Below, one piece after another: positions 12,162 to 23,481 of a DNA stretch of 64,000 nucleotides (position 1 is the first letter of the stretch; each line of letters starts with the position of its first letter). The notes below the pieces were generated by a model. It did not search any database and was not told where the DNA came from. It was given only the letters and a program-made list of their open reading frames with translations. The position numbers and the translations under genes are program-made. Location: contig NC_092675.1 in NCBI RefSeq assembly GCF_964355755.1, positions 5,118,312 through 5,182,311 on the forward strand, written 5' to 3'. This DNA is from Antedon mediterranea (taxonomy: Eukaryota > Echinodermata > Crinoidea > Comatulida > Antedonidae).

Positions 12162-14344
12162 ATGGTAGTGGTAACAAGAAGCCATAACCTTGTGTTTTTA
12201 CTGTTAATCGGGTTTACTCTCGTAGTAAATCGATGCACTTGCAGTTTACAAGGAATGACACTTACCCCAGACGACGAGGATGATGATGAAGAAGTCGACG
12301 ATGAAGACTTTCCAACCTCAGGCAAACTTTCGTTCAAGACGCCGGACCTGGATGACGAACATGCTCATTCACAACACATGCCAGATGCACTTAAATGTGA
12401 TGCATGTAGACTTCTAACTTTTAGGGTAGGTTACCATTCTTATTCCTGGTGTGGGCTATATTCCTATATCGGACTGAGGATCGAGAACTAAACTAGGCCT
12501 AGCTAGGCCTAGGCCTATATAGGCTAGCTAGGCCCCTATATTTATATATAAAAAGTGGTTATTGTTCGTTCGAAGGCCTTTAGTATTACTAATACGAGCT
12601 AGATCTAGGCCTAACTAGCTAGCCACCTGACCTGATTTAGGTAGACAGGCCATGCTGATAAGCTCCTACTGTAAACTAGAGTAAAGTAGGCTACTAGCCC
12701 TACTAAAATACTAAATAGGCATTTTTAGAATTTTAGAAGAGGGTTGTTGAGGTGGCATGGACATGGTTTAATTAATGTTTAGGCCTATATTTGACTTTAA
12801 GAACATTTTAACATTTTCCAATATCTGTTTCTCAAAAAATACATTTTTACCACAATCCTAATGAAGCATAATAATTACTATTAGGCATAACATTTTTTTT
12901 AATAGAAATTATACCAACCAGTTTGTTGGACGTTTGACTTATAAAAAACAAAAAACCATTAAAATCAAAATACAAAACCAGCTGTTTGTGAAGCTCCTCA
13001 CCTCTTGACAATCAGTGTATTGTTTCCAATTAACAACTTCACACATTATTGACATTTTTAATCTATTGATTTTTAAACAATGCACTACAATGATTCTGGA
13101 GTGATCATGCAAATAAATGTGTGAATGATCTGTTTGGGCAAAATTTATATTATTATTAATTCTCACTGTTTTAAATTTTCATCAATAAAAACACTGTACT
13201 GTACTACTGAATAAAGTATAGATTTTATAAACTTTAACTTTTATAAAACTTATATTGAACTCTCTATCTTTCTTGTACACTTTTTAGATGCAAGAAAAGT
13301 TTGATACAGCAAATAAGAAACGTCCATCACTTAAGAAGAATCTACCTGAATCTGAAATACTTGACCTTTTTGAAGATGTCTGCGGAAGTCAATTTGACAA
13401 GTAAGCAACCATTTAAATAAGGCAACACTGAGAAATAATATTTACTGGGCTAGTACAATACTGTCTGTGCCTTGTGAGTTAGCAACCATGCTCATATCAA
13501 TCAAAGGCCTTCGAAAGAAGAAAGTCTCTCTTGACATCCTTCTGCAACTCTTCTCTGTCTTTGACTTTTCTCTTCATCCGCCCATACCTTCTTCCTTTCT
13601 TAATTTAGCAGCATCCATGTTTTTGTTTTGTTTGTTCTTAATACAGTGTTGGAGTGAAAGAGATCAAGGGAATACCCAGGCTGTCTGGACCAGGTCTTGA
13701 AACAGCTGATGTGCCAGGAGTGATGGCTGGTGGAGGAAAATGGCCTGGAAGGTATTTTTGTTTTAAATATTATTGACCTTTATGGATTTTTGGGTCAGAT
13801 GTAAAAATGTACTGATTCTCAGAAAGAATATTAATAAGAATATTATTTGAAAAAGAAATTGTCTATATGATGTTCTTGGCCAATTGCTTGATTTGGAGTC
13901 ATAATCAAATGATGATTGGGTACAGATTTAAGCCCAAATATGCAAACAAAAAAATAAAATAATTTTATGTCATGAAACCCAACAACTAACAGCTAGAGTA
14001 CTCTGTACCTAAAAGTATAAAATAATTATACATGTTATGTGATGTGATGAAAATTATATAATTTGTTTGTATTGTGACATCATTTTAGTTATATTGATAG
14101 GTGGTCATATTTTTATGATTGATATCCATTTTTAATGATAATTTGTATGTTCAGGCTAATGCAGCTGTGTGATACATATGTTGGTGAACTGGGCGAGGAA
14201 GAGATATATGAGGCTTACAAGGAAGGCAAACTACAAGATTTTGTATGTAGACAACCTGGACAGGATTGCTACAATTATAAAGAACCAACTAAGAAAAGTA
14301 AAAAGAAGAAAAACAAGAAACAAAAATCTAAAGAAGAACTATAA
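12162..14344 (+). CDS. MZB1: MZB1-like ER-resident protein
   Basis: Four exons (12162-12425, 13288-13400, 13647-13751, 14155-14344) join to 223 residues. Vertebrate MZB1 (pERp1) is a soluble ER protein that helps assemble and secrete client proteins such as immunoglobulin and integrins. Seen here: a signal peptide (about residues 1-27), an acidic Asp/Glu stretch, then HMPDALKCDACR with the family's CxxC at 79/82. Further family blocks are YGVREV-like (VGVKEIKGIPRLSGPGL), GKWPGRL, and YVGELGEEEIYEAY. A Lys-rich tail ends in KEEL, a KDEL-type ER-retention signal (human MZB1 ends in REEL). The order of motifs matches the human protein throughout. The Lys-rich extension before KEEL makes it longer than the 189-residue human form. 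A plasma-cell function cannot apply to an invertebrate, so a general ER folding role is inferred. Confidence 0.93.
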
Positions 14345-15009
14345 AATTTAGGTTATATTTTTAAAATTCTTTTTTCTCCTGAAATATAAGTTTTTACTAC
14401 TTTATTATATACATTTTAATGCTTTACATTTTAAATGTACTTTCTTCATTTATTGCTGTTTTCTGTTGTTATAAGAACAACGTTACACAGGATATTTTAA
14501 TGATATATGCTTTTGTATTTGTGTAACATTAATTGTTATATATAAGTATACCTACGTGAGGTGGACATTTTTGGCCAATTTTAGTATTTAGTAAAAGTAA
14601 AACAAACATTTTTTATATTTTTGGAAAAATGTAGTTCTCGAACAAACTGTTCTAACCCTTAAAATTATTTGTTTTTTATTTTCGTATATCGATAAAATAT
14701 TATTTAAATATTTAGTGTTTAATATTTATACTTTCACATTCCATATTATTATCGTACAACATTTATAGCTTGTATTTTTATTATTAGAGTATTATAATCC
14801 TAATATTAAAAAAATATTATATTATAATTTTCTTTTAAATACACGGAAATATAACGAAATAATGTTGTCATTTTCATACACTATAAATATTCAAACTAAG
14901 CACTACTGGTATTTGACATTCTTATTAGAATGATTGACAGTGCATGTTCAGCAAATTAATTACAAAATTATATCAATTTTTATAAAATAGATTTATATAA
15001 TCGGTGGTA

Positions 15010-15116
15010 TATGTTTCCATGCATAGACCAACAATACTTTGAATAATCCATCGATTGAGATTGGTCAAATCACTTGCGTTGCGTTACGCCCTTGCGTTGC
15101 TAGTGGAAACCAAGCG
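15010..15116 (-). repeat. Second copy of the CGTAACGCAACG foldback family
   Basis: Read on the minus strand it gives GGTTTCCACTAGCAACGC, then GCGTAACGCAACGCAAGTGA and TTTGACCAATC. This parallels the element at 7007-7115. The ends (TGGTTTCCA and TGTTTCCA) are inverted. Confidence 0.5.
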
Positions 15117-16714
15117 TTAACGAACGCTTTTGTACATTGTAAGAAAAAACTTACGATATAAAAATGATTAGTTAGCTCTGCACACCTGGCCTATTATACT
15201 ACTGTATAATGATTGTATTCTTCAGGTGCATGTTATAATCGTGTATTTTAGGGTGTGTTACAGATGCAATGATGTACATATGGATTACAATGTTTCATTG
15301 TTTGGTATCCATAATGCTTCATTGTTTTGTATTTTGAAATTAGAACATAATATTATAATTCTTTATAACTGGAAATTAATAAACTAAAAGTTTAAGAAGA
15401 TAAAATAACAAAATGTATAAAAGAAAAAAGTATTTATATGCATTTTGTTTTGTGGTTATATTGTAATAGTATGAATAAAACGGTATGCAACTCAATATTA
15501 TGGTGAACATGATCGTTTTGCTGATTTTATCTCGTGGCCATAGTAATGGTTATGTTTAGGTCTATCCTTATTATCTCTTCATTGCTTTTTATAAGCAATT
15601 TTCGTTAGGCCAGTCCATGAATGAAAATAATCGATTCATTCGCTCTTGCCCCGCATTATTGGTATGTAATATTTATAAATAATAATAATTCATCCATAAG
15701 AAAGGACTACAGTCTTCTCTACTAGCTACTAGTGACGAGTCTCTGAGTCTGGAATGCTTTGCACGAACAGAATGCATGTGGCCCGGCATTACACTTTGTC
15801 TTATTTGTCCTAAACGTAAAAACAAATTGTCGAACGTAAAAACAAACGTCACATACTGAAGTCCAACTTCTTGTCGAATTAGTGTTCTGTATTGGTTTTA
15901 TTAGTGGTCTGTTGGTGGTTGAATTAGTTTCAATCGTACAGACAGTACAGGAAGAAGGTTTGCCCTTCCCTCTCTAGGCCTATATTAGATATTACAGAGG
16001 CCTATATATTTACGTACCATTAAATATATTTTGAAAACATTATATAATGATACTGCAGATACGTTTGTTTGAGTGAACAAGGATTGCATAAGCACATTTT
16101 TAATTATTTTATGCCAAAAGTTAAAGCCAGACCTTATCGGGGACTAAGCAAAGTTTGCTTAAATAGCTATGACACGCAAAAGAGCTTATCGATAATCTCG
16201 TTTTTGTCTGCATTTATAATGACGGTTTTAATATTTTACGAATAAATTATACGCATTATATATTTAGAATTAATATATATTAACGTTTCGCGTACAAATA
16301 TTGGTGATGCACGGGGAAACTAAAATACCCAACATACTTGGGAAATGGCAGTTGTGGCGTGTCATAAACTTTACTTGACTTGTCTCCTAGCAACTAAAGC
16401 CAGTATTGTTGTTTTTGTGTACACACACACGTACCACCACATTCCCACGGTGCGGCACACACATCATCACAGGATCTCTTTCTTGATATTTAAGAGAAAA
16501 AACAACAAGTTTATTATGATTTTGACATGTTGGTAATCGTTTGGAGAACATAATAATACAAGTTGCTAAAGTAAAAAAACAATCGTAAGTAAAAGTAAGC
16601 TATAGAAAGAAAGAAGAAGGCTAGCCGAGTCTAGCATAGTAGGCACTGTACTCTGACTGTGTAGTTAGAATGTTTTGTTTGTATTGTGTCCAACACCACC
16701 GCGAGGGCCGGCTG

Positions 16715-17635
16715 GCGATTTTTTTTTTCGTACATAAGTTGGGGACCCCTCATGAAACGTCACAAAATAAACATGAATAATTCATCAGTTTAATTTGTTG
16801 TTCCGTGTGCACCCAAGCGTATAGCAACAAGAAGTGATTACACAACTGCGATACGATACTTTCTACAGTAGGCCTAGGATTCTAAGTCAATTCACGTGAT
16901 TGCCTTCGCGCACTCTTCTTCACACAAAATGTGTCGAGTCGAGGCTAAATCGACAGCTAGGCAAGACATTAAACTAAGTAGTAATTCATTGGACATAGCC
17001 CGAAGAAAGCTTAGACCCACAAGAATAAAGAATGTGTATAATTTGTGCAATGTATTTTTTTAATTCTGCTATTTTATTATCAAACAATATGCATGTACTC
17101 AAAGGAACTTTAAAAATGCGCGTATATGAACACATCAGATGGGAAGATTTGACTCACGAGAATAAAAAATGTATTTTTCTGTAATGTTTATTGTTTAATT
17201 TTGCTGACTTATTACTCGGATTGTGTCATACCAAAGATAGTTTGGTCATACCTAACACACACACGTCACACACACCCACACAGCTACTACTAGAATAGAC
17301 ATGGGTTTAGAGACTAATAATTAGGCCTAATAGTATTAATAGAAACTATAATTTTAACACGTAATCCTTTAGTAATAAATTATATTAAAAACACCATAAA
17401 CTAAAGGCTGATTATTTCGACAATCCACACAAAACGCCGCTATTCTGCTATGAAATCGCACGCCCCAACAACAGCGGAGATAGGCCTAGAATCGTACCGC
17501 ACTTGTGTAATCACTTCTTGTTGCTATACGCTTGGGTGCACACGGAACAAGAAAATTTAACTGATGAATTATTCATGTTTATTTTGTGACGTTTCATGAT
17601 GGGGTCCCCAACTTATGTACGAAAAAAAAAATCGC
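16715..17635. mobile_element. Non-autonomous long-TIR element, Mutator-like type
   Basis: A 921-bp element starts with GCGATTTTTTTTTTCGTAC and ends with its reverse complement. The terminal inverted repeats run about 150 bp with only a few differences. It is flanked on both sides by the perfect 9-bp direct repeat GGCCGGCTG (16706-16714 and 17636-17644), read as the target-site duplication. Long TIRs with a 9-bp duplication fit Mutator-like (MULE) or TU/foldback elements. No transposase ORF is present, so it would depend on another copy for movement. Confidence 0.85.
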
Positions 17636-17940
17636 GGCCGGCTGTGTGCTTAATTATATCTACTGTAGGAGTGGTGGTAGCCTAGATTGATTACTAAATT
17701 GCATACGCAATAGCCTGTCTATCTTTAGATAGGCCTAGCACCCCTTTTTAAATTTATTAGGTTAGGCCTAGTAAGAGAGGCGCCCTAATTATAGTTTGTG
17801 ATGTAATTGTAAGTGCACATTTCTACACACCACTATCACTAAATAAAAAATTCATTATTTCAAGTTGTTCAACATGTTTATTTTATTTCAGAACCAGGTC
17901 TAGGGGTACAGTAGGCCTAGCCTAAGTAGCATCGAACAAT

Positions 17941-20526
17941 ATGGCTGGAAAAACGGATATGGAAAGACTTGGTCTCTTTCAAGAGATGGGATACACAACT
18001 ATAGGAGATCGATATGTTGGAGGAGGAAATAGTAAGTGTTTAGAAAAATATATATCTTTTATTTTGAATGAAAATATTAAATTTACAGATTTTAACTTGT
18101 ATTTTTTATTTTTTCAATAAACAATACAAAACCATTATTAATATGTAACAGACTTTCAGTCTTGACCATTTTTAAATGTCTTATTTTGCAGCATTCTTTC
18201 TGCTTGTGCTGTCATGACATGTACTGTGTTTACAGTAATATACATTTCTCTTTTATTTATCTATTATTAAACGTTATATTAAATTTTGATCATATGTGAT
18301 CTTTTTTTTTTGTTTTGTTTCATAGAATCATTTAATGTTTCTGCGCATAAGAACAAACAAATGTTACCCGGAGGATCAAAGACTAGATCGTCAAACCAGG
18401 TGGGCTATTTTGATTCCAAGTTTAATCGTGTGTTAGAAGGAGAAGCATACAGTGATCCAGTAAAGCGGAGACGGCAAGAAAGGATACAAAATTCAAAGAA
18501 AAACATTGGAAAAGCATTTCTGCCCAGCAATGGTGATAAAAAACCGTGAGTGCTTTGTTATTAAACAGTTGCTTAAAATAATTATGGTATTCTATAAAAA
18601 GTTTGGTCCAAAATACATATTAACAATCTGGTAAGATAGCAAATATTGTGTACTGTACATACCAGTAAATGAGTTTTTATGAGTATTTAATTAATTAAAA
18701 GATGTATAAAATTAGTTTTATTTATAAACATATTTCATTTTCTTTTACAGATCTGGAAATGGGAATCATTACGGTACATTTTCTGGTCCAGTATCAGCTT
18801 TTAGTCCGGTTAAGAAAGGAGGGAAGCAATATAAATCACCAGGAAAAAATGTTATTACCAACCCAGGAAAAATAGGAACTGGCTATGGGTATGTTATAAT
18901 TACTGTTAGATGTAAATGAAAAATATGAGTTAATTTTGTTTATATTCTTTATTGGTATTAAATCTATAAAATATTAGCAGTAATAATATTTGTTTACATA
19001 CTATACTGTACAATATGTATACAGTTCAATAATTTAGATGTTATTTTGTGCAGTTTTGTAGGTCTAACACTTGGCAAAGGTTACACATATTCGTCAAATC
19101 ATTTTGACAAAGGAAAAGAATTAAGAGTGGTAAGTAAGACATCAATAGTTAATTTTTCTATTTTATTGGTCTGATGTTTTGCTTAAAAGCGTAACAAAAT
19201 CTACTTAGCTTTTGGACACATACTTTGCAGTCAGGTAATATCACAATTGACGAAAATTGATATTGGTGTACAAATAGTAGTATCTTTTTTGGACCATATT
19301 TATTGAGGGTGATCCATCCAGCAATTGCTGATCATTAGGGACCCTCAGAGGTTCACAAGACAAACATATACACAACATGCTCTACATAAATAAAGTCTTA
19401 TTACAAGTCTTTGGGAGTGGAGTTGTAATCCTGACGTGTGACGGGACTTGAACCCAGAACCCTTGGAGTGGTAGCCAAGCATCATAAACACCAAGCCACA
19501 ACTCCACTCCATTCTTCTTCTTGTTCATTTATTAATAAATATATTTACCTTTATATCCTGATTGTATTTGCATTTCAGAGGGAATTAGATGACCACAAAA
19601 AGGCAATGAAAGGAGGATCATTCAAGTTAAATATGCACCCTAAGTCATATTTTGATGGTAATCCATATGTAAATGATAAGCCTCTTCCACCTGTCAAAAA
19701 ACAACCAAGTGTCAAAAAGGACTTTAAACCATTTAAACCAAGTTCACCTGCGAAAAAGGTAGAATTTTATTTTTACTTTTAAAACTTTACTTTACACACA
19801 TAACATAATGTATACTGAGTATGAGTATTTTTGGCTACAAACCTACTGAAAATAAATATTTCAATACATTGTTAGTTTGTTAAGGCTATGTACTGCCAAC
19901 AAATTAATACAATTTGCCATAAAATATCCTGTAATTTAATTAAGTCATATAAATATATTATTTATATAAATATTTTTTACTGAAATTATTTTAGATTGCT
20001 GGATCAAAAGCAGGGACCTTTGACCCTTACCCCTCGCATTCGGAGGATCCATACAGGATAAAGGTTATAAAGAAAGGACCACCATCAATGAACAGCAGCG
20101 GGAAAATATTCATGCCATCGCCAGGACCAAAAAGTGCGCCAACAAACTCAATTGTCACACAAAATGTTATAAGGTATGTGGAATGGTGTAGTACCAATCA
20201 AAAAAACTATTACAATAAAAACTAAATAAAAAAAAAATATTTACAAATAACCAAAATGGTACAGTACCAAAACTGTGACTGCATTATCTTGATCAAGACA
20301 AAGCTTTGCGCTGATTACTAGCTGCATTATGGGAGTATGTTTCCATACATGTTTGATGCAAAAATGACCGAGTAATAATGTTCAGCGCTTTAGAGGTTTC
20401 ACAACATTAGGCGCTATATAAATTATCTTCATTGGTTGTATAAAATATATCTTACATTTAATTTTTTTTTCTTGCAGACGAATAAATCGTAACAACTTTA
20501 TGGTTGCACAATCATCTTATTCTTAA
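17941..20526 (+). CDS. CFAP96: Cilia- and flagella-associated protein 96
   Basis: Seven exons (17941-18031, 18326-18545, 18751-18888, 19054-19129, 19579-19758, 19995-20173, 20478-20526) join to 310 residues, about the length of human CFAP96 (C4orf47). The start ATG follows a 5' UTR exon and begins MAGKTDMERLGLFQEMGY. Family-typical blocks follow: IGDRYV, KNKQMLPGG, GYFDSKFNRVLEGEAYSDP, KKNIGKAFLPS, and several Gly/Pro-rich segments typical of microtubule-associated ciliary proteins. There are no membrane segments or signal peptide. The family associates with centrosomal or axonemal microtubules. A polyadenylation signal AATAAA lies at 20687-20692. Introns carry two SINE fragments (19297-19512 and about 20290-20440). 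Confidence 0.93.
19297..19512 (-). repeat. tRNA-derived SINE in CFAP96 intron
   Basis: Read on the minus strand, the head (about 19512 to 19440) resembles a tRNA gene. An A-box-like TGGCTTGGTG is followed by a B-box GGTTCAAGTCC (complement of 19444-19454). The tail contains GGGTCCCTAATGATCAGC and GGATGGATCACCCTC, and ends near AATAAATATGG. The same tail block occurs at 26287-26340, so it is a multi-copy family. Confidence 0.7.
20290..20440 (+). repeat. Truncated SINE (family of 22574-23036)
   Basis: The stretch GATTACTAGCTGCATTATGG, then GAGTATGTTTCCATAC and TTCAGCGCTTTAGAGGTTTC, repeats with small changes in both SINE copies at 22.6-23.0 kb. Its tRNA head is missing. It lies in the last CFAP96 intron. 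Confidence 0.7.
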
Positions 20527-20686
20527 TAAGGACAGAACAAATTGAAGTTATCATTTAGCCATTAACTACTGTACCAAAAATTAGTAAAACCAAAGCTCCT
20601 AAATGGATTATTAATTATGAAAACCACCTGTAAACTATGAACATTTCTGTATATTTTTATATTGTGTGTATTGTACTATTCGAAGT

Positions 20687-20692
20687 AATAAA
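20687..20692 (+). promoter_or_regulatory. Polyadenylation signal of CFAP96
   Basis: AATAAA, 160 bp after the CFAP96 stop codon. Confidence 0.6.
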
Positions 20693-22573
20693 GATGTTAA
20701 ATAAGTTAATATTTTGATAATATATCCTCATGGAATTACAAAGATCTTTAAAGTTTGCTGAGAGTCTTTAGGATATGACGGCTTATTGTTTATAGTGTTT
20801 CATAGTGTCAGTGATGATGAAACAAAAACAATACTTTGCTATCAGATTTTCTTCAACAATATCTGCTGATTATCTAAATCCAACCACTTGTTACTTTTGA
20901 CATAAATGTTCATATGTTAGTATAGTATATACCAGTCTGGTATAAAAGTGTTTTTAGATCAATATACAGTATTACTAATAGCCAATTACTATTAAATTAT
21001 TTAATTATTTAGCAAAGGATCTTCCATAATACCGTTTTCCAGATAACTTCTTAACATGCAATGTAATTTAAAATCACACCCAAAGCCCCATAGAACAAAT
21101 GTTAATGAAACTTTATCCATTTTATATACATACATGTAAATAAATCTTTGCACGGCGGCCAACTGCTTGAATTTTGCAATAAAATCCATGTGCTTCATAT
21201 AAAATGTTTTAAATCAATCAATCAATCAATCAAATAAACATTTATTTCTTTTATATTCATATTTGAGTAAAACATTATAATTTCTGATATTTTATATATA
21301 AATATTTTTTTTTAGAAATATAATACAGTAAATAATAATGTATAAAAAAAGATGATTCAGTTAATAAAGCCGCATTATATATAAATTAATAATAAATAAC
21401 ATAACTAATTTTTGTATCTTCTTCCGTGAATCTGTTATGTCACATGTAATTATGCAAAATTATTGTAATTGCTCGTTTTACATATTTAACATTGAATGTC
21501 TTCAGTATAGATTTCATATATATTTTATATATAAATTAATATTGTGAATTTTACTCTTAATGGAACACATTTGCTTATTTTGTGCTGTAATAAATATACA
21601 CTATTTGTTTTTAGCATATGCATTACTTTAGGGACTTGGTCTCCACATTGAAAAGTAATGGTAACAATTTAAACGATTTTAATAAATTAAACTAAGTAAA
21701 ACTGTAATTTTTGCATCAACGATCTCATTATTGTAAGGTTGTTCATTTTTCTTCTATTTACTCAGTACTGTTTTATTCTTTTTACTGTTTACTTGTGTTC
21801 ATGTAATTGTTGCTGTTCATTTCCACAAATATACAATATTCATTAATATCTTTGAAATATGATTACATTTATTTTAATATAAGGAACCATAAATTCAAAT
21901 AAATAACAAGTTTTCTTGAAATGGAAAAATTAATATAATAGGCTAAGTATATTAAAAAGCAAAATATACACTCTCTAATAATTAAATGTGCAATAAAAGA
22001 AATATATTTTATAGAAAAGAAAAATTTCTACAGTACACACAAAACTGTGTAAACCTAACCACTGTGATGAAAGAATTCAATACCTGGTTCAAATCCTGCA
22101 CTTTTTGTTCAGAAAATATTTATTTTTACAAAGGACACTTCTTCTATGGTGTTACCAACATATTCTTTATTAATATTTAATATCTTAAATTCATTCTAAA
22201 TGTATTTCATGACATTCTTATTTGTAGATGTTAGAGCAATGCTTAACTAATAATAACACATTTTAATTTACTATTAGATTGTGTCTAAAGTTTACTATCA
22301 GTATTTTCAAAGGAATAAATAAAATTTAATTTTTTATTTTAGAATAATTATGTACAGCACATGCAATTTAGTTAAACTATGAAACATAATAAACAAAATT
22401 ACTATAAATTGAACATATACAGTATTTTAAAAATAAATAATTGCTTAAAATAATTAATCATAATTTTAAGAAAGTAAAGAAAAACATTTAAAATTTATAT
22501 TATTTTCAAAATTCACAAGTATTGATATTTTCTTTTAAATAATTATAAATAACAATAATAATATCATTAGGCA

Positions 22574-22748
22574 AGAGACCTTCACTTACATTTGCCTCTC
22601 CTCACCCAGGTGTATAAAATGGGTACCTGTTTTGTCAAGACACAACTTTGCGCCGATTACTAGCTGCATAGGAGTATGTTTCCATACGTTTTTTATTCAA
22701 AAAATGATTGGGGTAATATTGTGCATCGCATTGAGAGCTTGCTTAAAT
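22574..22748 (+). repeat. SINE copy, head truncated, plus orientation
   Basis: Contains the family blocks TTTGCCTCTCCTCACCCAGG, GGTGTATAAAATGGGTACC, GATTACTAGCTGCAT and AGTATGTTTCCATACG. It is arranged tail to tail with the next copy. Confidence 0.75.
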
Positions 22749-22756
22749 TCGCTATA

Positions 22757-23036
22757 ATAATATCCTGGATTGATATAGCGCCTAATTTTGTGAAACCTCT
22801 AAGCGCTGAACATTGTTACCCCGATCATTTTTTGCATCAAACACGTATGGAAACATACTCCCGTAATGCAGCTAGTAATCGGCACAAAGTTGCGTCTTGA
22901 TCTAACCGGGTACCCATTTATACACCTGGGTGGAGAGAGGCAAACGTAAGTAAAGTATCTAGGATACAAGCAATGCGGCAGAGTTGGATTCGAACCGCGA
23001 TCTCACAATCCAACACACTGCGCCACACACCCTTAC
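22757..23036 (-). repeat. Full tRNA-derived SINE, minus orientation
   Basis: Read on the minus strand it begins GGGTGTGTGGCGCAGTGTG (A-box region) and reaches a canonical B-box GGTTCGAATCC (complement of 22986-22996). The SINE body follows through GTATAAATGGGTACCCGG to GGCGCTATATCAATCC. This is the most complete copy of the family in the window. Confidence 0.8.
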
Positions 23037-23481
23037 AAATATATATATATAAGAATGAACTATTATTGAAGGAAAGATAGTGATGTTATTACCTTATTAG
23101 TATTATCAATACATTTCAAATCAAAGATTAAACATGAATTAGCAAATATCCTTATCTTTTAATAAATAAAATTTGGACTACAGTACATAAGGTAACCAAT
23201 ATTTAATATCTATATAGGCTAAATTCCATTTTATAGTAACATACTATTTCCATAGTAATTTGTGAGAAAAAAAAGCGAAAATAGTGTTTACTGTGATTGA
23301 AAATGTTCATCTGGTTTGTAGGTATAAGTATATTGAAACTATTCCTTTTTCCAAACCAATAATTAGTAAAAACTAACCTTGACAGTTTCGCTGTCCTGAT
23401 CTGGTTTAAAAAAAAGTGTTTTAATGGTAAAAAAGAGTACCAGTGAACTGTACTAAGAAAATGTAATTATACTACTTTGTT

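Larger units (their letters stand above)
14345..17940. other. Intergenic with transposon insertion
   Basis: 3.6-kb spacer between two plus-strand genes. The first part is AT-rich and must include the MZB1 3' UTR. It then holds a small foldback copy (15010-15116) and a long-inverted-repeat transposon (16715-17635). The 5' UTR exon of CFAP96 starts after a TTTCAG acceptor near 17890. No other gene was seen. Confidence 0.6.
20527..23481. other. Convergent intergenic region, AT-rich
   Basis: Spacer between the 3' ends of CFAP96 (+) and AP1AR (-). It is very AT-rich, with a (ATCA)n microsatellite at 21213-21232 followed by AAATAAACATTTATTTCTTT. That motif recurs near 51327, so it is a likely retroelement tail. 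Two SINEs lie at 22574-23036. No credible coding region was found. Confidence 0.6.

Noticed and set aside
12494-12625. GGCCTA repeats considered as telomere-like DNA
   Set aside because: The motif is palindromic and irregular, not a directional TTAGGG-type array.
13467-13700. 77-codon ORF inside the MZB1-like gene
   Set aside because: It covers an intron and overlaps exon 3 in the wrong frame.
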